A stretch of DNA of 64,000 nt from Apricaphanius iberus (lineage: Eukaryota > Chordata > Actinopteri > Cyprinodontiformes > Aphaniidae): NCBI GenBank assembly GCA_028564705.1, contig JAPXFQ010001147.1:372001-436000 (forward strand). The letters are read 5' to 3'. The position numbers were made by a program, and so were the translations under genes. The notes below the pieces were generated by a model, which worked only from the letters and a program-made list of their open reading frames with translations, was not told the DNA's origin and ran no database searches. Below are positions 22,215 through 33,362 of this stretch, piece after piece. Each line of letters begins with the position of its first letter. Within the stretch, counting starts at the first letter, position 1.

Positions 22215-24980
22215 TGTTTCATTCCAAAATGAAAGTGTTTTATCAGATCATTTTCTTTTTACTTCAAAATTATGGAACATGTTAAATTTGCCTATAAAAA
22301 TGCATTTCCATTCCATTACTGCTTGCCTCCTTTGAATTTGATAAGCCACCATGTTGGAAAAATACAACCACTTCACTCTTTCTTTACTATAGAAAATGCA
22401 TTCAGACATTTCCTAAATACATACAGTATACATGGTGGAAAATGGTAGAACACCACCTTTGTTTGTTTGAATAGCACCTTTGAGGGAAAAATAAAGCTAA
22501 ATTACAGTTTAGTTATAGCGGACTAATGAAGTAAAGGCTTCAAAATATAACTCTTGGACTGTTTTATAGGCTACCTCTGTCTTGGCAATGTATCCTCCTT
22601 GATACATATATTTAGCTCCATACTATCTAAGTTGTATCAAAGTGATACATTTTTTTTTTCATAAAAATATATTCTCTTAGACTCTTGCTTCATGGTGATG
22701 TACATAATCAGTGAAGTCTGACATTTTACAGTTGGTAGATGGGTATGATTTTGAAATGCTGACTTGTGGTCACATGACATAAGTATTTTACCCACACCCC
22801 TCCTAAATTTATCCAGATGTCTGATGGCCTTCTCCTCTCCTGTGACAAAAAAGTCAGTTTGTCGTTCTTTGTGTGGTTTCACGTCAGTGGAAGTTGAATC
22901 TTGTTTCCTCTTTACTCATAGTTTTTGACATCATGTTTTTGCAGTTTTAATCTGTTTCAGCACTTTACAATTTCCCCAAAGAAATTAAATTACCCTGGGC
23001 TTAATTTTTTGTTTCTCTTGATGGAGCTCGGAAGCATCCCTGGATTTTTTCCTGCTTTTCTTCTCCATCTTCACTGGATGTTAAATATAAAGATTCTGAG
23101 TCGTTTGGGTAAACTGGCTGTGAATTAGTAATGTCCGTGTTAATTTAGAAAACTCACAAGGGTAACACCTTTTGTTTGGTGAACGATATCAACTAACCTC
23201 AAGTCAGAAAATTCAAGTTCATTGGTCTTTAAATCCTAGTCAAGATTTAAGTCTTTTGTGACATTCATCAAGTTGAATCTAAGGCCGTTAAATTTTTATA
23301 CTGTAGTATGAGTCATGCGACTTGAGTTCACAACTTTGACTTTTACTAATTTCACATGGATCAAACCTCTACACAGGGGCGACGGTGGCTCAGGTAGTAG
23401 GAGTTTGTCCCTTAAGCAGTGGGTTGCCTAATCAAACCCTTGCTCTGTCCGTTTTAATTGTTGTGTCTTTGGGAAAGACACTTTATTCGCTTTGCCTTCT
23501 GGTGCTGTTCAGAGGACAGAGGCTGTGTGCGGCAGCCTCGCCTCTGTCAGTGTGCCCGAGGTCAGCTGTGGCTACATTTTAGATTGCCACAATCAGCATC
23601 TGAATGTGTGCATGACTGTAGGATGAAGTGCTCTGGAGTCCTTGGGACTTGATAAAGTGCTATGCAATTAGACGCCAAAGAACGCATCAGAGGTTTTTTT
23701 TTTCTTTAAAAAACAACAACACACAAATTATTGTAGGAATTAAACAGAAAAATCACTAATGTATCTGCTCGGAAAGGAGTGTACTTGAGGGGGACTGTTC
23801 AAGATTCCTTCATGAATGGAAGAGCTGTATAGTCTTACTTCTCTGTTCAATACCGCATTTTGTTTTTTCCGTTTTAGGTCAGGGCAAGCCTGTGCCAACA
23901 ATTTCACTTCTTTAATTTGCATGTTTTTGTGATCTATTATGATCTCATTCTGATCTGTACAAGTAAATTAGCTTCTGGTCATCTTGTTTCTCTTCTGTTG
24001 TAACCTAACATTGAGCAGAGTGCTTTAGAGCTTGTAATTGTACTTCATAACTTTTGTTTTTTGGAGCTTGCGAGTGTCTGCTTTTCAGAACACCCCTGTG
24101 TAAATGAGATCTCTGTTTGTAGCAGGATACGAAAGCCCACCTCAGCTCTGCTCAGTGGTACTGTGGCTTGTTCTGTGCTTCCTGAATACAGCTCCACTGC
24201 TTTCTCATCTGGTTTTTAGTTGTAACGTTTTACCACCATAGTTTTTTAACTTCCTTATAGAATAAAATTTTTATATATCTGGAATCTTGAATAACCCCCA
24301 AACCATCCCTTCAGCCCATAAATGTTGTCTGATGGTCTGAGTGGAAACTCTAATTTCACTCTGTCGGAATTTCTCAAGTGATAACAATCGCATTGTGTAT
24401 TGTTGCGCAGGGTATTGATCTTTTTTTTTTGTTTATTGTTATTAAAGTTAGTGAGTAAAGCATTTTTTCAGTCAAAAGTGTGCAAGATAAAACGTATTTG
24501 AAACCCTGACCTAAAAATTTTTTAAATCACAGAATGGGGCAATAAATACATATAAAATAACTATTCAAGGTAGTAAACTAATAATTAGTGCTTTTTGGGT
24601 TGCATAGGTGAGAAGAATCTCACAGAACTGGCTGGATAAAATTTATATTTATAGGATCAAGGTAGTTGCCTGAGAAAAATGTAACACCATACTTGAGCGG
24701 GAAAAGGGAGGCTAGGGGGCTTTCCACACCCCCTGTTTGCTACTGGCCTTCATGGGTTGGATACTGAGGAGGAACAGGCGGTCTGATCCGGGGCCTGGGC
24801 TTGTTGCCTGTGGAGAATCCTTATATGCACCACCATGCTCATATGCACACAAAGGTGTGTACTGAGGTTATTACAAATAGATCTCGATAATAGATAATCG
24901 ATACCATAAGCTTTTCAGTCACACTGTTATTGTATTTATATCCATTTAAATGTTGTGGTTGTGTAGCTCTAAGTTTGCAT
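22215..24980. other. Intergenic sequence between fsd1 and the Ig receptor gene
   Basis: No coding exon with recognisable domain content is visible. It holds a SINE at 23373-23680. The remainder is AT-rich, with T runs and short open frames that match nothing. Confidence 0.5.
23373..23680 (+). mobile_element. tRNA-derived SINE, copy 1
   Basis: It starts with a box A-like 'ggtggctcaggtagtaggag' (23384-23403). It continues through 'gtgtctttgggaaagacact' (23463-23482) and ends with 'tgataaagtgctatgcaatt' (23650-23669). Copies at 29440-29675 and 41205-41432 share the same order of blocks, so this is one family. Confidence 0.65.
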
Positions 24981-24984
24981 TGTT

Positions 24985-25460
24985 TGGTTTGTTTTGTTGT
25001 TTTTTGTTCCCTTTTCTCTGCCGTCCTGTGGTTGTGGAGGCAGACTGAGATGGCTTCTTGTTCTTTTCTTGTTCCCCTTCCTCTGTTGTATCTTCAACTC
25101 TCCCTCTTAACTTTTTTCTTCCCTACCTCTCTTAATCTTCTCTCTTTTTTCCGCACTTTATTTTTCATTTCTGAGTCCATATTGAAAAACAACAACACAT
25201 TTTCCTCCAAATCCCAGACAGTCTTGGCAGATGACCACTTATGCTCAAACAGGTTCTGCTGGAGGTTTCTTCCTGTTAAAAGGGAGTTTTTCCTCTCCAC
25301 TGCCGCTTCATGCTTGCTCAGTGTGAGAGAATTCACAACGCAATCTTCTTTGGTTCTTTAATTCCTAAATTAAATATTGTATTGTAATAGCTCTTCTTGT
25401 AAAGTGCCTTGAGATGACATCTGTTGTGAAACGGCGCTATATAAATAAACTGAATTGAAT
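24985..25460 (+). mobile_element. LINE 3' UTR/tail
   Basis: 'ttctgctggaggtttcttcc' (25254-25273), then a GTTAAAAGGGAGTTTTTCC block and an 'aaagtgccttgagatgacat' block (25401-25420), end in 'aaataaactgaattgaattt'. The same blocks in the same order occur at 44040-44265. This is the 3' part of an L2/CR1-like fish LINE, and the 5' limit is unclear. Confidence 0.7.
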
Positions 25461-26230
25461 TTTTTTTATGAAGATTTATTAAACATATATATCAAGTAAA
25501 GTACTATAGCAATAGCCGTGTTGCTCCACTTATTAAAGGAAATCTGTTGGATTTGTACTTGGTTTTCAGACATCAGTTGTGGGTGTCACACTGCCAAACA
25601 GAACATGTTAAAAAAGTATTTATTCTGTGTTGGTTTTACTTCTTCTTCATGATTGTTTCACTTCATTTTTCCCTAGCAAGATTACTAGTAGTTTCCATGT
25701 CGGTTTGGCCACTTTGTAAACTGTGTCCTACTCCATTTGTATGACTGCATAAAAGAGTGTATAAAAATTATTCACTATCTGCTGATTTTAGTTATTTTTC
25801 TACTTTGATGTTTTTAAATCTCACACTTAAGACTTTGCACACTGTATGCTGTAGGGATGTAACGGTAAATGTGTCCTTATTCAGATGAAGTGTTTTAGAT
25901 AACTTAGTAAAGAGTGTTTTGCATTCTATGTGGGAATATTTTGGGTCCCTCATCTTTGCAGAATTGTTTTAAGTTAGCCAATTTTAGCATGGCATTACCT
26001 TAATAGACCTGATCAAGGTCATGCCACTGCAAGGTTTTGAGTACTGATTTATACTAGACCACTTCGTTTTTTGTTGTTGTTTTCTTCGTCATTCAATTGC
26101 AATATGTTTCTTTGTCTCACTGTCTGGACTCATGACCCAAATTTATTTCATTTTCAGACTACAAACCAATCGCTGGACATTTTCCTTAAAGATTTTCTGC
26201 AAGAGAGTCCAATTCATGGCATCATATTTG

Positions 26231-27055
26231 TAAAGGGACAATATCATGCTATTTTACAGCTTTCAACTTCTGGGACAGATATATATATATATATATATAT
26301 GCTAAAATGTTACCGTTGGTGTTATACAGTATTAATTTGTCCTAAAATGTAACTTGTATCCTGGAGTTAATGTTGGACCACAAAGTAAAATGGCTCGTTT
26401 CTCTATAAACCGGCCTCCTGCACACCCCACACCCCACCCCCACCCCTGCTTGCTCCACTCCGCTCCTCTTATTGCCAAGGCAGCATCCTCGGACTGAGAG
26501 AATAGTGCGGAGCTTCATCTCAAACAGTATTCTAACAGTGAATTTGAAAAGCACACAGTGAAACTCTGTTATATTAAGGGCTCAGAGGTTTGGTTTATTT
26601 TATTGTTTTGTAAAAAACAGACTCAATAAAGCCTATTTCAGTTGCTAAATCTCCAGGAATGTAGAATAAAATCCATGCAGCCAAACAGGTGTTTTCACAG
26701 AAAAGTAAAAAAATCCAACAAAAAAGTGTTTTAAGTTGCCAAAAACCAAAGCAGCCATGAGCTAGGAGAAGGAGGAGGGTGTGTTGGAACTCTAGCAGGG
26801 GTAAGCTGCTCTGGCTGCGGGGCGGTGCAGACACCTCAACACCACCTTGTTTTCAACTTGTGATGTCACTAGTTGAACCCTCAGTTGTTTTCTAGGAGAG
26901 GGAGGGGCAGCCTTAGAGAGCAGAATTAAAAAGGATTACTCAGACATGCGTGAATTAAGCCAAAAACCAATCTGGTGGGGATTTATTATGAGAAAATTGC
27001 ATTACTATATGGTTGAAAACTCCAAAAACTTGATTTGCATGATATAGCCCCTTTA
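26231..27055. mobile_element. Non-autonomous element with 19-bp terminal inverted repeats
   Basis: The left end 'taaagggacaatatcatgc' (26231-26249) pairs with the right end 'gcatgatatagccccttta' (27037-27055), matching at 17 of 19 positions when inverted. The 825 bp body has no open frame. It contains an AT dinucleotide run (about 26279-26300) and a CACCCC-rich tract (about 26420-26450). Family unknown to me. Confidence 0.6.
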
Positions 27056-27074
27056 GCAAATCCCTAAGAAATCC

Positions 27075-27560
27075 TGGAGTAATCACAAGTCCCAGACTAT
27101 CACACTACCACCACCATCATGTTTTGTCGTGTGATGTTTGTTATACAACAGATGTAAAAATCTTTTAAAACGTTTTTTTTTCTTTTCCAAATGTGAGACA
27201 TTACTTTGCGTTGTGTTGGTCAGCAGTGGTTTTGGCCTTGGAACTCTCCCGTGGGTGAAATTTGTCCTAATTTTATTCTTATTGCTGAACAATAAACACC
27301 GACCATAGCTGAGGCAAGCGGGGTTTAGACAACCTTAGATGTTGACTGGGTTCTTTTGTGACCTTCTGACTGTGATCAATGCTCTCTTTGGTTAATGTTT
27401 GGTAGGCTGGCAACTCTTGGTAATATCCAGCGCTGTTTCCCCATTTGTAGATAGTTAACTGGGATCCCAAAGCAAAAAGGCATTGTTTCTCATGTGTTCT
27501 TGATTTATTTTTAGGCATGACATCTTTTAGCCCATTTCTTGTCGTCAAAAAAACATTCAT
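27075..27560 (-). mobile_element. Second-family Tc1-like transposase fossil, antisense
   Basis: The phrases 'accaccaccatcatgttttg' (27107-27126), 'gtcagcagtggttttggcct' (27219-27238), 'agctgaggcaagcggggttt' (27308-27327) and 'gggttcttttgtgaccttct' (27348-27367) match, in order, the reverse complement of a widespread fish Tc1-like transposase different from the 21.5 kb family. It is broken by stops. Confidence 0.65.
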
Positions 27561-27574
27561 TACAAATCTAGCAC

Positions 27575-28085
27575 TATTCAGGCTTGTGTATTATTAGTGC
27601 TACAGAACCAAAAAAGGTGTTAATCAAAACTAATTTGTAATCTGACAAGGGACCAAATTGCTTTGGATACATTTTTTTCATTTAAGTAATTTCATTTGGT
27701 TCAAAATTTTATACACAAAATGAACAGAAAAAAGACATTATGACATATTCAGATCAGATTGATAATTTAAAGAAAGGTAAAAATTGTATTATTTGCATTA
27801 TGTAGGCTTGTGTATTATTAGGGATATAGAACAAAACAATTTAACAATAGACCACATTAGTTTGGATAATTTTTTTCACAGAAGTAATTTTGTTTGGCTG
27901 AAATAAAGATTTATCACATGTATATAATCAAGTAATGTGCTACAGTAATGCTCCACATGTGAAAGTAGATCTGTTGCATATCTACTTGGTACTCAGACAT
28001 TAAATTCTCACACAAAAAAATGCAAAGAAAGAAGAGAATGTGAAATTATCAGATCACATTGACAGTTTGAAAAGAGTTAAAATTT
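27575..28085 (+). repeat. Imperfect tandem duplication, period about 224 bp
   Basis: 'ggcttgtgtattattag' occurs at 27581 and again at 27805. Both are followed by matching blocks: 'tacagaac/tatagaac', 'ttggata...ttttttcat/cac', 'agtaattt.atttggtt/gtttggct', and later 'tatcagatcacattgacagt' versus 'ttcagatcagattgataatt'. The second copy carries extra sequence (about 27905-28015) that also resembles 25470-25585. Confidence 0.6.
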
Positions 28086-28089
28086 TAAT

Positions 28090-29200
28090 CTTTGAAGATG
28101 TTCTTTGTCATTGCTTTTGATTCTGTGTGTATTTGAAGCCCTGTTGACAAATTGTGAAAGAGAAGAAGTTGTTTAACCAGATTAAAGCAGTAGAAGATAA
28201 AATCTTCTTCAGCTCTTCCGATACAAATGCAATTATCTTCAATCAGACAATACATTGATAATTTAAACAAAATTAGACCCAGTTTGTAATAAGAGGCATT
28301 TTTGCATTAAGGCTGGTGCTTTTCTTTTTCACTTGAAATCAGCATACGCTGTTAATCAACTAGGTTCGTATTTAAATGTCTATAAGCGAGAGCCGCACAA
28401 TTAAGCGAACAATCTGAAGATTATTGCTGTGCATAAGATGGGACCTACTTTCAGTCTGCAGCATAAGATCAGAAAGGCTGAGGTTGCAGAAGTTTGACAT
28501 CCCCCTACAGTCTTCAGACGCTTCTTTATCTGACCTTTTTTTTTTCATCTTTCCTCACAGATGTGAACAGAAAGCAAACAGACCACACTTTCTCTTTAAG
28601 TGCAATGAACAGTGTTTTTTTAGTAAATATCAAGATAAATTGGTTTCAAATTGCAGCTTTTGTGTGTTTTCCTGTAGTTTGGCTCTACCATATTAGTATG
28701 CATATATATATATTTAACTATGCCATCATCTATTTTCATTACTACCTTTATATTGGGAGTTGATTAAAAAAAGCTCACAATATCATCATAGTTGCTCTGT
28801 GTTAGGAAGCCAAGTGTTTCTTTTCAGGTAACATGCTGTGGGGATACTGTGAAATGCGTTTTAGCACCTTTGCACCAAAACCCACAAGGGGTTTCACACA
28901 CGCCACCTATCACAGTGGGTCCTGTTTTTATATCAAAGCATGTATCTCTGTCTCACTGAGGCACTCCGAGACGCAGAAACAAGCAGGATGTTCGTCTTTA
29001 GAAACGGGGGTTGCACATGTAGACTGCTTTGAAGCCTTCTGACTCAAGGCACTTATGAAACAACAATGTGTTACAATATGGGTTAAAAAAACTCCTTTTG
29101 TATTCTTTTCATTTTATGACAGCCTACGGTTTTCCATCTTACTCTAGTTTTATGTTCACCTCCTCGACAGCCAGCCTCCTCCAGTAAAGTCACCTCAGTC
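28090..29200. other. Upstream flank of the Ig receptor gene
   Basis: AT-rich sequence without recognisable exons. A TA run lies at about 28703-28713. The GC content rises only in the last 150 bp before the Ig gene. Confidence 0.45.
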
Positions 29201-29334
29201 CTTTAGCAGAAAGCCACTCCTCCGTTCCTTCCGCCCACCCCCACGTAGGTTTGCGTGTAGCTCGGTCTGATGCAGCGAGTAAGGCAGCCGAGACAGGTTG
29301 AGACTCTGAGGGCGACCAGTGCTCTCATGACAAG
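29200..29334 (+). promoter_or_regulatory. Probable promoter/5' leader of the Ig receptor gene
   Basis: A GC-richer stretch with two TTCC (ETS-type GGAA on the other strand) sites at about 29223-29231 precedes the start codon. The leader contains a four-codon upstream frame (ATG at 29327, stop at 29336-29338) whose stop overlaps the main ATG at 29335. The transcription start is not determinable here. Confidence 0.4.
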
Positions 29335-32300
29335 ATGAAGTTGTGGCTGAAAAGTGCTATTATTGCAATTCTCACAGGTAAGAGTTTAACTTTAACAGAC
29401 CAAAAGAGTATTCACTCATATAACGAAGCTATAGAAATATATCACAGTGACATAGTGGCTCAGAAGTTAGGAGTTTGTCTTGTAATTCAAAGGTTACTGG
29501 TTTGGGCCCCAGCTCTGACTGTCTCGGTTGTTGGGTCTTTGGGCAAGACAATTTACCCATTGCCTTATGGTGGTGGCCATCACCAGTGTGTGAATGTGTG
29601 TCTAAATGGGTGAAAAACTTTGAGGTCCGTAGGGACTAAATAATGTGCTATACAAGTAAAGGCCATTTACCATTTAATGAAATGAGATGATAAAAATTGG
29701 TTCAATGGGTTTTACATGCTCTTTGTTACCTTTGTGGATGTATGAATGGATCTGAACAAAGTTTAACACTTGTTTTCTTTTGTTTGTTCAATGGCAGGAG
29801 CAGCCCTGGTGCTGTCAACAGATAACCAAGTAATTCTGGGGACCACAAATGATACAGAAAACAGAGAAATCAAAGTCTCTCTCGGCTCCTCTCTGAAACT
29901 TTTCTGCTGTTTGAATGTCAGTGCATCTGGAAGATGTCACGTCTCTTGGCATTTTGAGCCTTCTGAAAAAAACCAAACTGACACGGATACAGAAAAAAAG
30001 ATTTATAACCGGACTGAAAGGATATGCACTTTAGACAGCCAATGTTCTAATATTTCAAGCAATTTATCAAATATTAATGAGGGAAACGTTGGATGGTACT
30101 ATTGCAAAGTCCAAACAGAGATTCCTATACTACATATCGCTATAAGCAGCAAAGTCAAAGTCATATGTAAGTAAATATCACTACATGCAATAATATTTAG
30201 TGGTTTATAGCAGTAACACAATAATGTTTTTCTAAACTAAGAGTAAAATTTGGAGTTTATGAATGCTGAATAATCTGTCAATAACTTTTTTCCCTCCTGA
30301 TTTACAGTCATGTTCCAATGTTACTGACCATTGATTACAAGCTTTAATTGCTCTTAGAAATGCTGAATTAGCTGCACTATGCGCACTGCTTTGCTCAGGC
30401 ATAATAACCTAATGAATGAACTGATAAATACTTCTGAGATTCTGGCTTGCACTAACTGAATGAATGCTTCTCATGCCGCTTTGTTACAGTGGAGAGCTTA
30501 ATGGAAAAAACAACGGTTCAGTCACAAACGTCGAAAACCCAAGGTGTGTGTGCATGCATATTTGAGTGAGCGTGTGGACCAGTACTCGGTTCTCATGAAC
30601 AATGATGTATTCTTAAGACTCAATGGAGTCATGGCTCAAACTGAAATTTACACCCATAAAACAATGATTCTGCTATTATAGCCTTGATTAATTGCTTACT
30701 TACTGTACATGCTTAGAATGCATACTGTGGATATTTTCTTGTTTTCCATGAGATCAGTCTTCACCAAATTAGGAGAACGGATCCTCCTGAGGGGTCAGAT
30801 TTTAACAAATCCAGGAGAGAAATTGAAGTAAAGTGAAATGTGATGGCGGAAAAGCATACGTACACTATTAATGCTGTCTGAACCAGATAAAAAAAAATTC
30901 CTAACCAGTATAAAAAAGAAACATCAAAATATCTTGAAATGTGTTATTTACCCCTATTTTATTGACTTACTTGTGATATCTATTGACTCAATTTGTAATT
31001 TGGGTCGCAAGTCTGCTCTAGTGTTCTATTGCTGCACAGGAAAAGTTTGGTTACTACTGTATTGGTTGATTACTTTGCATACAATATATGCAACCTGACA
31101 TCGATGATAATCAAATGATACTCTTGTTTAACAGAAATGTACTCTTTTTTTTCAGTGAAAGAAAAGCATGATGTTGACAACAACTGGTGGATGTGGATCT
31201 CCATTGGAGTGTCATCTTTTATTCTTATCGTGATCGCCCTGCTGGTCATCTGTGCTGCGCAGAGAAGGCTATGCAACAGAGACATAGGTACCTCTCTTTG
31301 TTTAGGGTTTGGAATGTATTGATAATCATCTGACTGTCTGACACTAAACTGTCACTGTAGATAAGCTCTGTGGAAGTAAGAGATACCAGAAGATAGTAGA
31401 TGCTCTGAGAAAAAAAAAGAAATGAGTACAAGAAAGTGAATCAGGGCAACAAAAACGACAGGATAGAGTCAGATAAAATCCACAAAAAACAGTAGCTGAT
31501 TCATTTCTCTGCTACAATTTACATTTAAAAGGAGTGGTAGGCTACAATGCAACCCGGTTTTCATTTTTTGTGAGGCTGTTTGTGGGCGACAGAACAAAAG
31601 ACCCAAAAGGAGGTATTCGCCCGAGTCCTGGCTAGAGGATGCTAACTGAGTAAGCTGGGGTTTGTGTGGTTTAGCAGCTCAGTGTGAGACAAATTTTAAC
31701 GCAAGTGCAAGTCTCTATCTTTTCCTCTGTGGTTAGACTGAAGATGTACTTCTTCTCTAAAAGTCAGACAAACTGGTTCGTGTGAGAGCTGTGAGAGGTG
31801 GACGCAAGCAGCTGCCCGGATCTCAGACCGGATATATGCTCACCTCATTCTACTAAAATCTCTAATTGATTTTCTAATAGAGAAACAACTTAAAAATTGA
31901 AAAAGCTTTTACATAGACTAAACAAAAAACTTAAAGCATCACTGTAAGGTCACAGTTTTGTGAAGCACCCCTATATGGCCGCTACTTGTTTCCAGTTAGT
32001 CCAGCCTTAAGCAGCAGTTTCTAAGTTTAGTTAAAAGGGAACGGTGCTTTTAAAAACTAAACTTAACACTACCTAATAGGGAAGATGTTTAGGTTTTAGA
32101 AAGGGTGTGCAGGTTGTCTTTCACAGTGTGAGGAGCATAACAATGAGAAGATTTATGGAAAATTTACTGTAACATTTGCATTTGATTATGAAAAACTAAG
32201 TGAAAAATCATAGTTTTGAAAAGCATGAACATTTAAGAATTAAAATGTCCAGAAATCCTGTGGATTTAACTTTTAATATATTTTCAGAGCACTTTTTGTA

Positions 32301-33299
32301 TTGCCGTAACCAGTAGATTCAGCACACCTAAATAGCATGCCTAAATAAAAACTTTAATCTGTTCGTCTGCACACATTGCACTCAACGGCAAATAGCACAA
32401 AACTTTTTTTTTGCGTAAATCTCTCAGTTCGTTCAAAACTCAAAGAGGTCCAATACAATAGCCCTAACTAACCAGATCTTCAAGTACTACTTGAGATTTC
32501 AGTGCATTTAATAAAACATTTTTGCTAAAAATACTATGAATCATCATCCAGAGAATTTGGAATAACTGTAGTAACTTGTTATCGTGTCATGGCGTGGCAG
32601 AGGGAGTTTAGGCAGAAATGCAGACATACATCAGGTTTGACCACATGGCCACGAAGGCAGAAGTAGGACAACATCTGTGCCACTTACACAGAAAATTAAT
32701 GTCAGGGCAGAAACGTTTTTTTATCTAGACCAAAACTGACAAAAAAGAAAACTAAACTTTGTGCTAAAGGCCAGTGTTTGATTTTTTTAAAGGAGCGGAG
32801 TAACAAACAAGAAAAATATAAAATTTGAGAACTGTTAAATGTTTTACATCTTAACATTGTTGATATTTTGACTTCCTACAAGCTCTTTGCTGTACTTATT
32901 GGGACTCAAAAGAAAAAAGAAAACTTTAAAAAATGACCCGAGTGTTTTACATATTATAAGATAATATCGAGATTTAGTTTTACATTTTGAGAATGTGAGG
33001 AAAGTAATCTAAATCAGTTGAACTGAAGAGTTAAATAACATTTGCTCAGGTCTTGATCATTTAAACTTGCGTGTCGGAGAGAAAATATTTGCTCACACAT
33101 CTCAAACGCCTTTTGTTAATAAACCAAATAATTCCATAGTTTTAGTATAACATTTTTTGTGAATTAAAACAAATATACATTAAATGTCCTGTCAAATATC
33201 CCATATCAGTTGGTTTTTAGGGAAAATTAATTTGTATGTTTTTAGATAATCTTTATTATATGTTTACATTCCGTTTAAGAAGAGAAGTGGTCAATGCAT

Positions 33300-33362
<63 letters not shown>

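Noticed and set aside
24930..25361. 143-codon plus-strand open frame
   Set aside because: It falls in the LINE 3' untranslated region shared with 44040-44265 and does not encode a known protein.
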